A stretch of 64,000 nucleotides of DNA from Senegalia massiliensis (GCF_009911265.1 NZ_QXXA01000011.1:1-64000), one strand, 5' to 3'; positions 46,301 to 54,013 are shown, counted from the stretch's first letter. The notes: generated by a model not told the origin, from the sequence alone. Translations and numbers: made by a program.

Positions 46301-46632
46301 TAAAAGAGTTCAATAATGGAGAGGGAGATGTATTCTTAATTTCACTTCGTGCAGGTGGAACAGGACTTAATCTTACTGGTGCAGATACTGTTATTCACTT
46401 TGATCCTTGGTGGAATCCTGCAGTAGAAAATCAAGCTACAGATAGAGCACATAGAATTGGCCAAAAAAATACTGTTCATGTGATGAATCTTATAACTAAA
46501 GGAACCATTGAAGAAAAGATATATGAGCTTCAAGAAAAAAAGAAAAAAATTGTAGATTCAGTTATAAAACCAGGTGAAAAAATGGTATCAAAAATGACAG
46601 AAAAAGAATTAAGAGATATATTTGGAATATAA
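43396..46632 (+). CDS. SNF2-family helicase with N-terminal SWIM zinc finger
   Basis: 1078 residues from ATG 43396 (after AAGGGTG). A SWIM zinc finger lies at about 60-85 (CNCPAYREYWGYCKHISA). A helical bacterial SNF2-associated region follows, then the SNF2 ATPase: DDMGLGKTLQVL (Walker A), IIVPTSLVYNWEDE, LDEAQHIKN (motif II), LTGTPIENS (III), FSQFTSML (IV), SLRAGGTGLNLTGADTVIHFDPWWNPAVE (V) and QATDRAHRIGQ (VI). It is a DNA translocase of the YwqA/HepA-like type. Target unknown. It runs into DUF1232 32 bases downstream. Confidence 0.92.
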   Translation: MFNITEDSIKKSTLNDRTFKKSINYYKNNYVKNLLYYKNKFTFSAIVEGTKNYNVDINFDKNGELQHAECNCPAYREYWGYCKHISATLLDIMHKDKIGTFDSKEKRNNEQIQKLLDNYRFNSDSKIPINIEYNYEFYPHGTSGYKNASTLNLRIGEDKLYVVKSIKALFQHIEHNESMVYGKNFTFEPKIHKFKEEDQPIIDMLKEIYDNESYINEYSSYGSGSLFKGKNVILTPNTLKRFFSMMKQRKLNARIYHNYYENIEVKDDDIDLSFSLKDSEKNLSLEMDYNGLLVPLDQNGNYFFSNKSILNISEKQRKNLIPIYNQLSKNIETSIKIPKEYREDFISEIYPSIKKIGNINIDEKVKSSIYNPDLIKEVYLDNENNNIIASIKLIYGDTTIEPFSKEKRDLQNDEKILLRDLEKENEILNIFENANFKVNKDNNIYLDDEEDIYNFLNNMLPKLQKQADIYYSNSFKNIEVKTSSAFSGGIRLNEKTDMLEFNFEIDGVNDDDLREIFNSIKKNKKYYRLKDGSFLPLSINNLTHMSNIIDNLDLDLDNFNNSIIEIPKFNSLYLDSEFQGEFNYINRNLAFKQLVQNIKEPKDMEFSPPEDLTNILRNYQMVGFKWLKTLSTYSLGGILADDMGLGKTLQVLSFLLSEKKEKGSKPSLIIVPTSLVYNWEDEKNKFAKNLNTLVISGDKNSRKEMINQINEYDLIITSYPLIRRDSELYSDFNFRYCILDEAQHIKNPTSQNAKSVKMINSENNFALTGTPIENSLTELWSIFDFIMPGYLFSHNKFMKKFEKPIIKNDNNEALDTFKKHITPFILRRLKKDVLQELPEKIEHKITAELTNDQKKVYLSFLNEIKGEIKSSIAEKGFNKSQMKILAGLTRLRQICCHPNTFIENYNGSSGKLKLLEEILDDTLESNHRILLFSQFTSMLFIIKKLLKSKNIKYKYLDGSTKSEERRELVKEFNNGEGDVFLISLRAGGTGLNLTGADTVIHFDPWWNPAVENQATDRAHRIGQKNTVHVMNLITKGTIEEKIYELQEKKKKIVDSVIKPGEKMVSKMTEKELRDIFGI

Positions 46633-46664
46633 TCGGGTAAAACTATTCTAGAGGAGACGATTTG

Positions 46665-47057
46665 ATGGAAACTAAAGTTGAAAATATGGTTAAAAAAGAT
46701 AAGAAAAAAGCATTGGAATATATTAAAAATAAAGAAAAAGGTAAAAAACTTATTGATGAAGCTGTTCATAAAGCAAGAAATGAAGATAGTGGAACAAAAG
46801 AATTTAAAAGTGATCTTAAAATAAGTATATCCATGTTTAAGTCTTTTCTCTCTGGAGAATATAGGAATATCTCCAAGAAAACAATAATCTCTATAGTTGC
46901 CGCAATACTTTATTTTGTAAATCCTTTTGATGTAGTTCCAGACTTCATAATATATGCAGGATATATTGATGATGCTCTAGTATTTTCTATGTTACTTCGT
47001 AGCATAAAAAAAGAAATTGAAAACTATAAAAAATGGCAAAGTATGAAAGAATATTAA
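46665..47057 (+). CDS. DUF1232 (YkvA-like) membrane protein
   Basis: 130 residues from ATG 46665, after GAGGAG. The N-terminal half is Lys/Glu-rich and coiled, the C-terminal half holds the DUF1232 core (YRNISKKTIISIVAAILYFVNPFDVVPDFI, then GYIDDALVFSMLLRSIKKEIENY), with one or two membrane segments. The family is widespread and uncharacterised. It lies downstream of the SNF2 gene, likely cotranscribed. Confidence 0.85.
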   Translation: METKVENMVKKDKKKALEYIKNKEKGKKLIDEAVHKARNEDSGTKEFKSDLKISISMFKSFLSGEYRNISKKTIISIVAAILYFVNPFDVVPDFIIYAGYIDDALVFSMLLRSIKKEIENYKKWQSMKEY

Positions 47058-47118
47058 TACATTTTAATCATCTTTTCTGTAAATAATATTAATACCCCCA
47101 GTTAAAAGGATGATCTAT

Positions 47119-47265
47119 ATGGACAAAAATATTGAAGAAAAATATATTATAAATACAAAAAATAAAGAAAATTTTTCTATTATTGAGAACAATGTCAATG
47201 CAAATATATTCCCTTTAGATATGTTAAGAGATATAGATTATATAGATCCTAAAAAATTCAGATAA
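47119..47265 (+). CDS. Small hypothetical protein, 48 residues
   Basis: ATG 47119 follows AAAAGGATG at good spacing. The product is polar and Asn/Ile-rich, ending DYIDPKKFR. It lies 61 bases after DUF1232 and before a bidirectional terminator, so it is probably the last gene of the SNF2-DUF1232 transcript. No family recognised. Confidence 0.55.
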   Translation: MDKNIEEKYIINTKNKENFSIIENNVNANIFPLDMLRDIDYIDPKKFR

Positions 47266-47280
47266 ACTCCTATAGAAATC

Positions 47281-47315
47281 AAAAGGATTCTCCAACAAAT
47301 TGGAGAATCCTTTTT
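47281..47315. terminator. Bidirectional terminator
   Basis: AAAAGGATTCTCCAA/TTGGAGAATCCTTTTT stem with a 4-base loop between the convergent 48-residue gene and purine permease. Confidence 0.85.
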
Positions 47316-47321
47316 CTATGA

Positions 47322-48701
47322 TTAATGAGGAAGTATAGTAAATCTCAATATAAATAATATAGCAAGTACATATATTGCAGGATGAACTTCTTTTCCTTTT
47401 CCTGTTGTTATTTTTGTTATAGGATAAAATATAAGTCCTGCTGCAATACCATTTGCAATACTATAACTAAAAGGCATAATAGCCATTGTTAAAAATGCAG
47501 GTAATGCTTCTGAAAAGTCTTCAAAATCTATATGTTTAATACTTGTCATCATTAATACTCCAACTACTATAAGTGCAGGTGCAGTAGCTTCAGCTGGTAC
47601 CATTCCTACAAGAGGTGCTAAAAATAATGATAATAAGAATAATATACCTGTTGTAACAGCAGTAAGTCCAGTTCTTCCACCTTCACTAACTCCTGATGCA
47701 CTTTCTACAAATGTAGTTGTAGTAGATGTACCAAGAAGTGCTCCTACTGATGTTGCAATTGAATCAGCAAAAAGTGCTTTATTCATATTCTTAAGTCTTC
47801 CGTCTTCTTGTATAAATCCTGCCTTTGCTCCAGTTCCAACAAGAGTTCCTATAGTATCAAACATATCTACTAAAGAAAATGATATAACAACTGTTACAAC
47901 ACTCATTATTGCTCCAATTAATCCAACTTCACCTAAGTTTAATAATCCAACAAAATCTGCTTTAAAAAGTGTCGGTGCAATACTTGGAATTGAAAAACTA
48001 AAATCTGTAGGTACAGTTGTAACACCTAGTGGTATGCTTATAATTGTAGTTGCAATTATTCCAATAAGAATTGAACCTTTTATTCCTCTTGTCATAAGTA
48101 CTCCAATTATTAAAAGTCCTATAATTGTTACAATTGTTGCGTTTTGAGTGAAATCTCCAAATCCAATTAATGTTGCTGGATTATCCACTATAATATGTCC
48201 TTGTTGAAAACCAATTAATGCTATAAATAAACCAATACCACCACCAATTGCTCTTTTAAGTGAATCTGGAAGTGCATTTACTATTGCTTCTCTAAGTCCT
48301 GTAATTGTTAAAATTATAAATAATATTCCAGAAATAAATACTGCTGCAAGTGCTTCTTGCCAAGTATATCCAAGTCCTAAAACAACTCCATAAGTAAAAA
48401 ATGCATTAAGACCCATTCCAGGTGCTAGTCCAAATGGTAAATTTGCATATAACCCCATTATTAGAGTACCTATTGCACCAGCTACACATGTTGCTACAAA
48501 TATTGATCCTACTATAGGATCTTCAAATCCAATACCAGCTGCTGCATCTCCTAGAGCACCTGCTTCATTCATACCTGCTAATTTTAATACATTAGGATTT
48601 ACAAAAATAATATAAGCCATAGTTACAAATGTAGTAATACCAGCCATTATTTCTGTTTTTACATCTGTTTTGTTCTCTTTTAATTTAAAAAATGAATCCA
48701 T
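47322..48701 (-). CDS. NCS2-family purine permease (guanine/hypoxanthine type)
   Basis: The 459-residue protein has 12-14 membrane segments and the AzgA-like pattern: KTEIMAGITTFVTMAYIIFVNP, LPFGLAPGMGLNAFFTYG, GIGLFIALIGFQ and LVDMFDTIGTLVGTGAKAGF. AzgA-type members (PbuG, PbuO, GhxP) carry hypoxanthine, guanine or adenine with protons. The guanine-class riboswitch in its leader indicates guanine or hypoxanthine. Start at ATG 48701 after GAGGAGG. Confidence 0.92.
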   Translation of the reverse strand: MDSFFKLKENKTDVKTEIMAGITTFVTMAYIIFVNPNVLKLAGMNEAGALGDAAAGIGFEDPIVGSIFVATCVAGAIGTLIMGLYANLPFGLAPGMGLNAFFTYGVVLGLGYTWQEALAAVFISGILFIILTITGLREAIVNALPDSLKRAIGGGIGLFIALIGFQQGHIIVDNPATLIGFGDFTQNATIVTIIGLLIIGVLMTRGIKGSILIGIIATTIISIPLGVTTVPTDFSFSIPSIAPTLFKADFVGLLNLGEVGLIGAIMSVVTVVISFSLVDMFDTIGTLVGTGAKAGFIQEDGRLKNMNKALFADSIATSVGALLGTSTTTTFVESASGVSEGGRTGLTAVTTGILFLLSLFLAPLVGMVPAEATAPALIVVGVLMMTSIKHIDFEDFSEALPAFLTMAIMPFSYSIANGIAAGLIFYPITKITTGKGKEVHPAIYVLAILFILRFTILPH

Positions 48702-48735
48702 TATAATACCTCCTCTAATTTAAATAAATAAAAAA

Positions 48736-48864
48736 ACTCTAAAGATAAACACTATAAGTGTTCATCTTTAGAGTTAAATTCAAAGACACACACTCATAGT
48801 CTAAGAATTTACGGTTCTTAGGTAGAAACTTTCTGGCCATATTCCAGATTATTATATGAGTATC
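48736..48864 (-). ncRNA. Purine riboswitch, guanine class, with terminator
   Basis: The aptamer (48864-48788 on the minus strand) has the conserved parts in order: P1 ACTCAT, TATAAT, GGAATATGGCC, AAGTTTCTACC, AACCGTAAA and GACTATGAGT closing P1. The base at the ligand-pairing position (GAC-TATG) is C, so guanine or hypoxanthine is bound; adenine riboswitches have T. Downstream is a long hairpin, AACTCTAAAGATGAACACT and partner, followed by TTTTTTT (48736-48775): the off-state terminator. It controls the permease 35 bases further on. Confidence 0.95.
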
Positions 48865-48880
48865 ACTATTTAATTCTAAA

Positions 48881-48886
48881 ATTATA
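48881..48886 (-). promoter_or_regulatory. Putative -10 element before the riboswitch
   Basis: TATAAT on the minus strand, 17 bases upstream of the aptamer. TTGACT lies 20 bases further upstream (48912-48907), a long spacing, so the -35 call is uncertain. Confidence 0.45.
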
Positions 48887-49039
48887 CTAACAGATATATT
48901 AAAATAAGTCAATAGAAAAAACGAATATTTTTTTATTAATTTAGGTTAATGTTTTGATTATCTTTTTCACAAGTAATAAATCCTTGGATTTATTTGTTAT
49001 TATAATTACCTCTAACCAAAAAAAATATGGAAATTAATA

Positions 49040-49606
49040 TTAGTTATATATTAATACATCTGCTTTTTTTCTTATATCAAGTTCTTTAAAATATTTATTT
49101 TCCAATGGAATCCAAATATCTCTAAACTTTTTATACATATCTTTACCATTTCTATCTATTATTCTTTCTTTTTGAGTATCATCATCAATATCAAAAAATA
49201 TTTTTAAATTATAGTAATTTATAAGCTCAGGATGCATGCTATATACTCCTTCTATTATATTTAACTTTTTTGGAGTAACAGTTCTGTATTCTGTTAATTC
49301 TTGTACCTTACAATTAAAAATTTGATATTTAAAACAATTATTTTTATTAATATTTTCTAATATCTCTTCTTTAAAACGAGTATAGTCTACATTTCCCCCT
49401 GCCTCTTGTAATCTTTCTTTAGTCTTTAATTTAGCTGGCAAAAAGAAATCATCCATATGAAATAAATTACAATCATATTTTTTATTAAGTAAATCAGAAA
49501 AACTACTTTTACCTGCTGCACTTTTTCCATCTATTGCTACTAAAACTTTGTATTTATATTCCAGGAGCTTGTCTATATTTTTAAATATAATTTCCTTTGA
49601 ACTCAT
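49040..49606 (-). CDS. Uridine kinase-like P-loop kinase
   Basis: The 188-residue protein has Walker A DGKSAAGKSSFSDLL (residues about 24-38), the uridine kinase/PRK-type HMDDFFLP, a LID-like DDDTQKERIIDRNGK and IIEGVYSMHPE. It would phosphorylate a nucleoside or related small molecule with ATP or GTP. It is one base downstream of an ECF substrate-binding gene, so its substrate is probably what that transporter imports. Confidence 0.82.
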   Translation of the reverse strand: MSSKEIIFKNIDKLLEYKYKVLVAIDGKSAAGKSSFSDLLNKKYDCNLFHMDDFFLPAKLKTKERLQEAGGNVDYTRFKEEILENINKNNCFKYQIFNCKVQELTEYRTVTPKKLNIIEGVYSMHPELINYYNLKIFFDIDDDTQKERIIDRNGKDMYKKFRDIWIPLENKYFKELDIRKKADVLIYN

Positions 49607-49607
49607 A

Positions 49608-50129
49608 TTATATAATACCTACTCGTTCTAATCTGATAACTATTATTGGAACAAGTATTAATTGAATAATAATACCTATTATAGAATTAGCAAATGCCCC
49701 TGTTATAAACATATTTATAGTGAAACTTGTATTATTTAAAAAGAATAAAAAGTAACTAACTATTCCCCAAACTATTCTTCCACTAATCATTGCAACTATT
49801 AGTGATATAAAAACAGATATTTTGCTCTTTTTTAACATACTATATAATAGTCCTGTAACTAATCCATATATACCTAATTCAAAAGCCATAGCTATAGCAA
49901 CTGGAAATAATGGTGGCATACCAACTAAAGCACTTCTAAGTAAAGGAGTTATAATTCCAACTAAAAGACCATATTTCCACCGTACTATAAAACCAGCTAG
50001 TAATACAGGTATATGCATAGGTAATAAATTAACACCTAAACTTTGAATATTGCCTGTCATATATGGAAGTAAAATACCAAGTGCAATAAACACTCCTGAT
50101 AATGTAATTTTATTAACTGTCTTCTTCAA
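49608..50129 (-). CDS. ECF transporter substrate-binding (S) component
   Basis: TTG 50129 nine bases after GAGGTG is the preferred start (173 residues); an ATG further upstream has no good site. The protein has about six membrane segments and an S-component pattern (KITLSGVFIALGILLP, LLPMHIPVLLAGF, YGLLVGIITPLLRSALVGMPP, AMAFELGIYGLVTGLLY). It would use the shared EcfA-A'-T module, not in this window. The ligand is unknown; the adjacent kinase points to a nucleoside or a vitamin trapped by phosphorylation. Confidence 0.82.
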   Translation of the reverse strand: MKKTVNKITLSGVFIALGILLPYMTGNIQSLGVNLLPMHIPVLLAGFIVRWKYGLLVGIITPLLRSALVGMPPLFPVAIAMAFELGIYGLVTGLLYSMLKKSKISVFISLIVAMISGRIVWGIVSYFLFFLNNTSFTINMFITGAFANSIIGIIIQLILVPIIVIRLERVGII

Positions 50130-50210
50130 ATTTTCACCTCTAATTGTATATTTTTTATTTGCATAAATTATTATAACATAAAAATCCATCCAAATTTATT
50201 TTTACTATTG

Positions 50211-50597
50211 CTATCTTTTATTTAATTTTAATTTTTCTTTTACTTTTTTTATATTTTCATCATCTTTAAAATCATAACCTTTCATCATTCCCCCCCCTTT
50301 AATGATATTATTTGCATCTTTTATAAGCTGATTTAATCTCTCTATTTCCCTTTTTAAAAGTTTTTTCCCATTATCATTTATTATGTATATTTTTTTATTA
50401 TCTTTTTCTGTAACTATATCAATATAACCTGCATCTAAAAATCTACCAAGCAAATTATATAATGTCCCTGGACCAACTACTACTCTTTCATCTGTAAGTT
50501 CTTTAATAAAATTCATTATCTCATAACCATGTCTTTTTTCATATAAACTCAATAGTACATAAAACATTGGTTGAGTAAGTTTATCAAAATATCTCAT
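50211..50597 (-). CDS. PadR-family transcriptional regulator
   Basis: 128 residues from ATG 50597 (AGGAG at 8 bases; a GTG three codons upstream is too close). An N-terminal winged helix (MFYVLLSLYEKRHGYEIMNFIKEL, VGPGTLYNLLGRFLDAGYI) is followed by a C-terminal helical dimerisation part containing a Gly/Met run. PadR repressors often control transporters or efflux. The promoter region holds ATCGAT/TATATCG dyads, suggesting autoregulation. It lies upstream of the ECF-kinase pair on the same strand with a 81-base gap. Confidence 0.85.
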   Translation of the reverse strand: MRYFDKLTQPMFYVLLSLYEKRHGYEIMNFIKELTDERVVVGPGTLYNLLGRFLDAGYIDIVTEKDNKKIYIINDNGKKLLKREIERLNQLIKDANNIIKGGGMMKGYDFKDDENIKKVKEKLKLNKR

Positions 50598-50623
50598 ATC
50601 ATTCACTCCTAATTGTATTGACT

Positions 50624-50660
50624 ATCGATATACTTATATTATATATCGGTGGTCGATATA
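50624..50660. promoter_or_regulatory. Putative PadR operators
   Basis: TATATCG (50642-50648) and CGATATA (50654-50660) form a perfect dyad with a 5-base spacer; TATCGATA at 50623-50630 is another dyad 11 bases away. Both are just upstream of the padR start, covering the probable promoter. Confidence 0.55.
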
Positions 50661-50683
50661 ATGTCAATATTTTCAAAATAAAA

Positions 50684-50705
50684 ACAGACTAAAGTTTTAG
50701 TCTGT
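50684..50705 (-). terminator. Terminator after the 50713 gene
   Basis: CAGACTAAA/TTTAGTCTG stem with a 2-3 base loop and a T-run on the minus strand, adjacent to the stop. Confidence 0.65.
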
Positions 50706-50712
50706 AAATAAT

Positions 50713-51018
50713 CTAATATTCTCCTCTACCAACTTTTAATGATATTAACCAAAATGGAACTAAAAATACTATCACAAAAAAGTCCAATAATACATCTAAA
50801 TCTCCATCAAAATATAAATCATTTAATACATTTGTAATTAAAAATGTTAATCCCATAATAAAAATATTAAGGGATAGATCTTTTGATAATTTCTTTTTAT
50901 CCTTTACTTTTTTAGTATCTTTACTTCTTTTAGTATAGCCCATTAAAAATATATATTCTTTTTTATATATTAATAGTGCTAAAAGCATTATTAATATACT
51001 TAAGACTATATCTAGCAT
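50713..51018 (-). CDS. Small membrane protein, DUF3784-like
   Basis: 101 residues with three hydrophobic segments (about 3-18, 50-66, 77-95) and a very basic loop after the first (GYTKRSKDTKKVKDKKKLSK). The N-terminal FLMGYTKRSK followed by a charged loop recalls DUF3784 proteins, but the match is by eye. The start has GGGGGTAGC nearby. No functional clue from neighbours. Confidence 0.6.
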   Translation of the reverse strand: MLDIVLSILIMLLALLIYKKEYIFLMGYTKRSKDTKKVKDKKKLSKDLSLNIFIMGLTFLITNVLNDLYFDGDLDVLLDFFVIVFLVPFWLISLKVGRGEY

Positions 51019-51073
51019 TTGGCTACCCCCCTTGTATCCAAATTATATATTTCTTCTATAATGTCTATAGTCT

Positions 51074-51449
51074 TTATTTATATCTTCTATTGATTTCATT
51101 TGTATGATATACATCTAATCCTTTTGAAATTAAATTATTTGAAATAATAAGCGTATTACATCTCCACGGAACTGCTTCTTCACCATATAGCATACCTTTT
51201 GTTCTTTTGCTAATGATATTAATTCATCTATGTATTTTCTACTTTTTCTTCTACAATCCAATTCTTTCATATGAATATATTTGATATCATGTTCTGGTAC
51301 CCATTTTTCCATATTTTCTTTATTAAATTGAGGCACATGTTTGCTGTCTGGATATGATCTTACATCTACTAATACTTCTATATCATATGATTCTAAAATT
51401 GAAATAAATTCTTTTTTCAAAGAGTAGAATGATCTATTATATATATTAT
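51074..51449 (-). pseudogene. DUF488-family gene, broken by two frameshifts and loss of start
   Basis: The middle frame (51130-51420) encodes ILESYDIEVLVDVRSYPDSK and QFNKENMEKWVPEHDIKY, clear DUF488. The N-terminal hallmark (IYTIGHST in the family) is found as YIIDHSTL in another frame just upstream, with ATA where ATG is expected after AAGGAG. The C-terminal hallmark (CAEAVPWRC) is found as EEAVPWRCN in a shifted frame, continuing to a stop at 51074. So at least two indels (about 51425 and about 51185), the Gly to Asp change and the lost start separate it from function. Confidence 0.8.
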
Positions 51450-51579
51450 ATAACTCCTTTTATATTACTTCAATAATTTATATGACCGTATTTTAAAATA
51501 ATAAAATTGTAATTCCATAAAAATCATCTAAATATATGATAAGATTATATATAGACATTAAAAATTAAAGGAGATAGAA

Positions 51580-52581
51580 ATGTTTATTGAAAATTATAAT
51601 GTAGTAAAAAAATCACAATGGACAGGTAGAATTGATAGCGAAGATGATTTTGATAGTTTTAGGTGGCATCAATGGATGAAATCTATTGATTTAAATGATC
51701 AAAACTTGAAATCATATGAAGGAAAATTAGGTTTCGCTCTACTTGGATTTGCATGTGATATAGGTGTTAAATTAAACAAAGGAAGAACTGGAGCAGCTAA
51801 AGGACCTAAGAGTATTAGAAAAGAACTTTCTAACCTTCCTTGGCAATCTTCAAAGGATGTAGAGATTTTTGATTCAGGAGATATCACTTGTGAAAATTGC
51901 ACTTTAGATGAAGCTCAACACTCACTTTCAAAGGCAGTAGAAAAAATATTAAGTTTAAATTTATTTCCTATATTATTAGGTGGAGATCATAGTATTGCTT
52001 TTGGTCATTATAAAGGAATATTTGATTATTTAAAAGATAAAAATGAAGAAAAAAATATAGGTATAATAAACTTTGATGCTCATTTTGATTTAAGACCTTA
52101 TAAAAAAGGTGGTACTTCTGGTACTATGTTTAATCAAATAGCTGATATAACTGATGCTCATGATATAAATTATTCTTACTTTTGCTTGGGTATTCAAAAG
52201 CATAGTAATACTTTAAGCTTATTTAAAACTGCTGATAAATTAGGTGTAGAATATATACTTGCAAAAGATATCATTAATATGGATTATTACTCAATCATAG
52301 AAAAATTAGATGATTTCATAAAAGATAAAGATCATCTATATGTTACACTTTGTTCAAATGTGTTTTCATCTGCTTTTGCTCCTGGTGTAAGTGCTCCTCA
52401 AGCATTAGGGCTTTACCCAGACAATGTATTAAACTTTTTAAAATATTTATTGCGTTCTAAAAAAGTTATATCTTTTGATATAGCTGAAGTTTCTCCTAGA
52501 TTTGATCTAGATAATACTACTGCAAATTTAGCTTCTGTTATGATTTTTGCAGTTGTAAATACTCTTTCTAAAATAATGTAA
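51580..52581 (+). CDS. hutG: Formimidoylglutamase/arginase-family protein
   Basis: The 333-residue ureohydrolase has GGDHSIAFG (manganese ligand His), NFDAHFDLR (DAHxD ligands) and SSAFAPGVSAPQALGLYPDN near the C terminus, closest to formimidoylglutamases (HutG), which split formimidoylglutamate to glutamate and formamide. The position that holds the last two Asp ligands in arginases reads TLCSNVF, so both Asp are replaced by Cys and Asn; Cys at the first position occurs in some HutG relatives as I recall. No other hut gene is nearby. Start after AAGGAG. Confidence 0.8.
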   Translation: MFIENYNVVKKSQWTGRIDSEDDFDSFRWHQWMKSIDLNDQNLKSYEGKLGFALLGFACDIGVKLNKGRTGAAKGPKSIRKELSNLPWQSSKDVEIFDSGDITCENCTLDEAQHSLSKAVEKILSLNLFPILLGGDHSIAFGHYKGIFDYLKDKNEEKNIGIINFDAHFDLRPYKKGGTSGTMFNQIADITDAHDINYSYFCLGIQKHSNTLSLFKTADKLGVEYILAKDIINMDYYSIIEKLDDFIKDKDHLYVTLCSNVFSSAFAPGVSAPQALGLYPDNVLNFLKYLLRSKKVISFDIAEVSPRFDLDNTTANLASVMIFAVVNTLSKIM

Positions 52582-52583
52582 AA

Positions 52584-52609
52584 AATCACCGACATTTTTG
52601 TCGGTGATT
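52584..52609. terminator. Bidirectional terminator
   Basis: AATCACCGACA/TGTCGGTGATT stem with a TTTT loop, right after the hutG-like stop, facing the convergent acetyltransferase. Confidence 0.8.
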
Positions 52610-52666
52610 AATTTATTATAATAAAAACACTGTAAGTATATTTTTGAAAACTTTTTAAATATCTTT

Positions 52667-53176
52667 TTATTTTTCTAAGGTTTTCTCATATGCAAACCTT
52701 TCACTTCCATCTTTAATATATATAATTCCACAATATTTAAATCCGTTTTTCTTTAAAAATTTCTGCATGGATTTGTTTTTTCTATGAGTATCTATTTTTA
52801 TACTATATATATTTTTCTTTTTACTTAAAGTTTCTACTTCTTTTAAAAACTCAGTTGACATACCAGAGCTTTTATAGTCCATATCTATAGCTATTCTATG
52901 AATTACTGCATATTTATCATGGGTAAGCCACTCACCTTCATATATATTATCATAAGTTTCTTCACCTTCAAAATTAACTGATCCTGTTACATATATTTTT
53001 TGATTTTGTTCCAATAAATAACTATATCCATTGTTTATATCTTCTTTTATTGTATCACTATTTGGATATCCATTTGTCCATTGAGGTATTCCTTCACTAT
53101 GCATATAATTTTGTGCTTTTGTTATTATATCCATTATTTCATCTATATCTTTAAATTCTGCTAATCTAAATTTCAT
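52667..53176 (-). CDS. GNAT-family acetyltransferase
   Basis: The 169-residue protein has the GNAT order: FRLAEFKDIDEIMDIITKAQNYM, GIPQWTNGYPNSDTI (found in a common clostridial subgroup), HRIAIDMDYKSSGMSTEFLKEVE (a degenerate acetyl-CoA loop) and KIDTHRKNKSMQKFLKKNGF. It overlaps the end of the alarmone synthetase gene by 11 bases and uses an AAAGGAGG inside it, so the two are coupled. Substrate unknown. Confidence 0.85.
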   Translation of the reverse strand: MKFRLAEFKDIDEIMDIITKAQNYMHSEGIPQWTNGYPNSDTIKEDINNGYSYLLEQNQKIYVTGSVNFEGEETYDNIYEGEWLTHDKYAVIHRIAIDMDYKSSGMSTEFLKEVETLSKKKNIYSIKIDTHRKNKSMQKFLKKNGFKYCGIIYIKDGSERFAYEKTLEK

Positions 53177-53867
53177 GTTTTCCTCCTTTACTTGAATTGC
53201 CTTGAATTTTATTTCTAATACTCATCATCTTGTGATCAGTTTGTGCAATAGTATTTGCACATCTTTTAAGTTCTTTTTCAATTTCCTTTGAATCTTCTAT
53301 ACCTTTTTTATACTTTAATTCATGCTCAAGGCTTGCCCAAAAATCCATTGCAACTGTTCGGATTTGTATTTCTACTCTTATCCATTGCTTACTATCTGAA
53401 AAGAAAACAGGAATTTCAATTATCATATGATAACTTCTATATCCATTAGGTTTAGGATTCTTTATATAATCTTTAACTCTAATTAATTTAATATCATCTT
53501 GTTTTGTAAGCATATCTGAAATTTTATATACATCATCTATAAAAGAACAGACTACTCGTATTCCAGCAACATCATTTAACGAATTCATAATTGATTCAAT
53601 ACTAATTTCTTTTTCTAGTCTTTCCAACTTATTCACTATGCTAAGTGGCTTTTTAACTCTAGATTTAATAAATTGTATTGGATTTTTTCTATTACCTATA
53701 GATAATTCATCATTAAGTATGGTAAGTTTTGTAGTCACTTCTCTAATAGCAGATTGATACATCATCATAAGTTCTCTAAAATGAGACATACCTTCAAAGA
53801 ATTTTTCTGGATCATTAGGTAATGATGATTTATTTAAAACTATTTTATTAAAATCTTTATTTATCAT
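53166..53867 (-). CDS. relQ: Small alarmone synthetase (RelQ/YjbM-like)
   Basis: The 233-residue protein has only a synthetase domain and no HD hydrolase. IQFIKSRVKKPLSIVNKLER supplies the ATP-binding side, NDVAGIRVVCSFIDDVYKI the conserved DxxxxR region, KDYIKNPKPNGYRSYHMII the G-loop and EIQIRTVAMDFWASLEHELKYKK the catalytic Glu segment. It would make (p)ppGpp during stress. RelQ and RelP are hard to separate by eye. It is followed by a coupled acetyltransferase. Confidence 0.88.
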   Translation of the reverse strand: MINKDFNKIVLNKSSLPNDPEKFFEGMSHFRELMMMYQSAIREVTTKLTILNDELSIGNRKNPIQFIKSRVKKPLSIVNKLERLEKEISIESIMNSLNDVAGIRVVCSFIDDVYKISDMLTKQDDIKLIRVKDYIKNPKPNGYRSYHMIIEIPVFFSDSKQWIRVEIQIRTVAMDFWASLEHELKYKKGIEDSKEIEKELKRCANTIAQTDHKMMSIRNKIQGNSSKGGKHEI

Positions 53868-53975
53868 TTGCTTTCACCTCATATAATACTTTTATACTTA
53901 GTCTAATAATCATATCTAAGTATATTTATTCTATGTACAATTATATCATCTTTTTAGAAATACTAAAATACAAAT

Positions 53976-54013
53976 AAGTTCTTAATTCGTTTTAAAATGA
54001 ATTAAGAACTTAT
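53976..54013 (-). terminator. Terminator after the GntR-ABC operon
   Basis: TAAGTTCTTAATTC/GAATTAAGAACTTA stem, 14 bp, with a 10-base loop, 20 bases past the 54034 stop. Confidence 0.75.
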
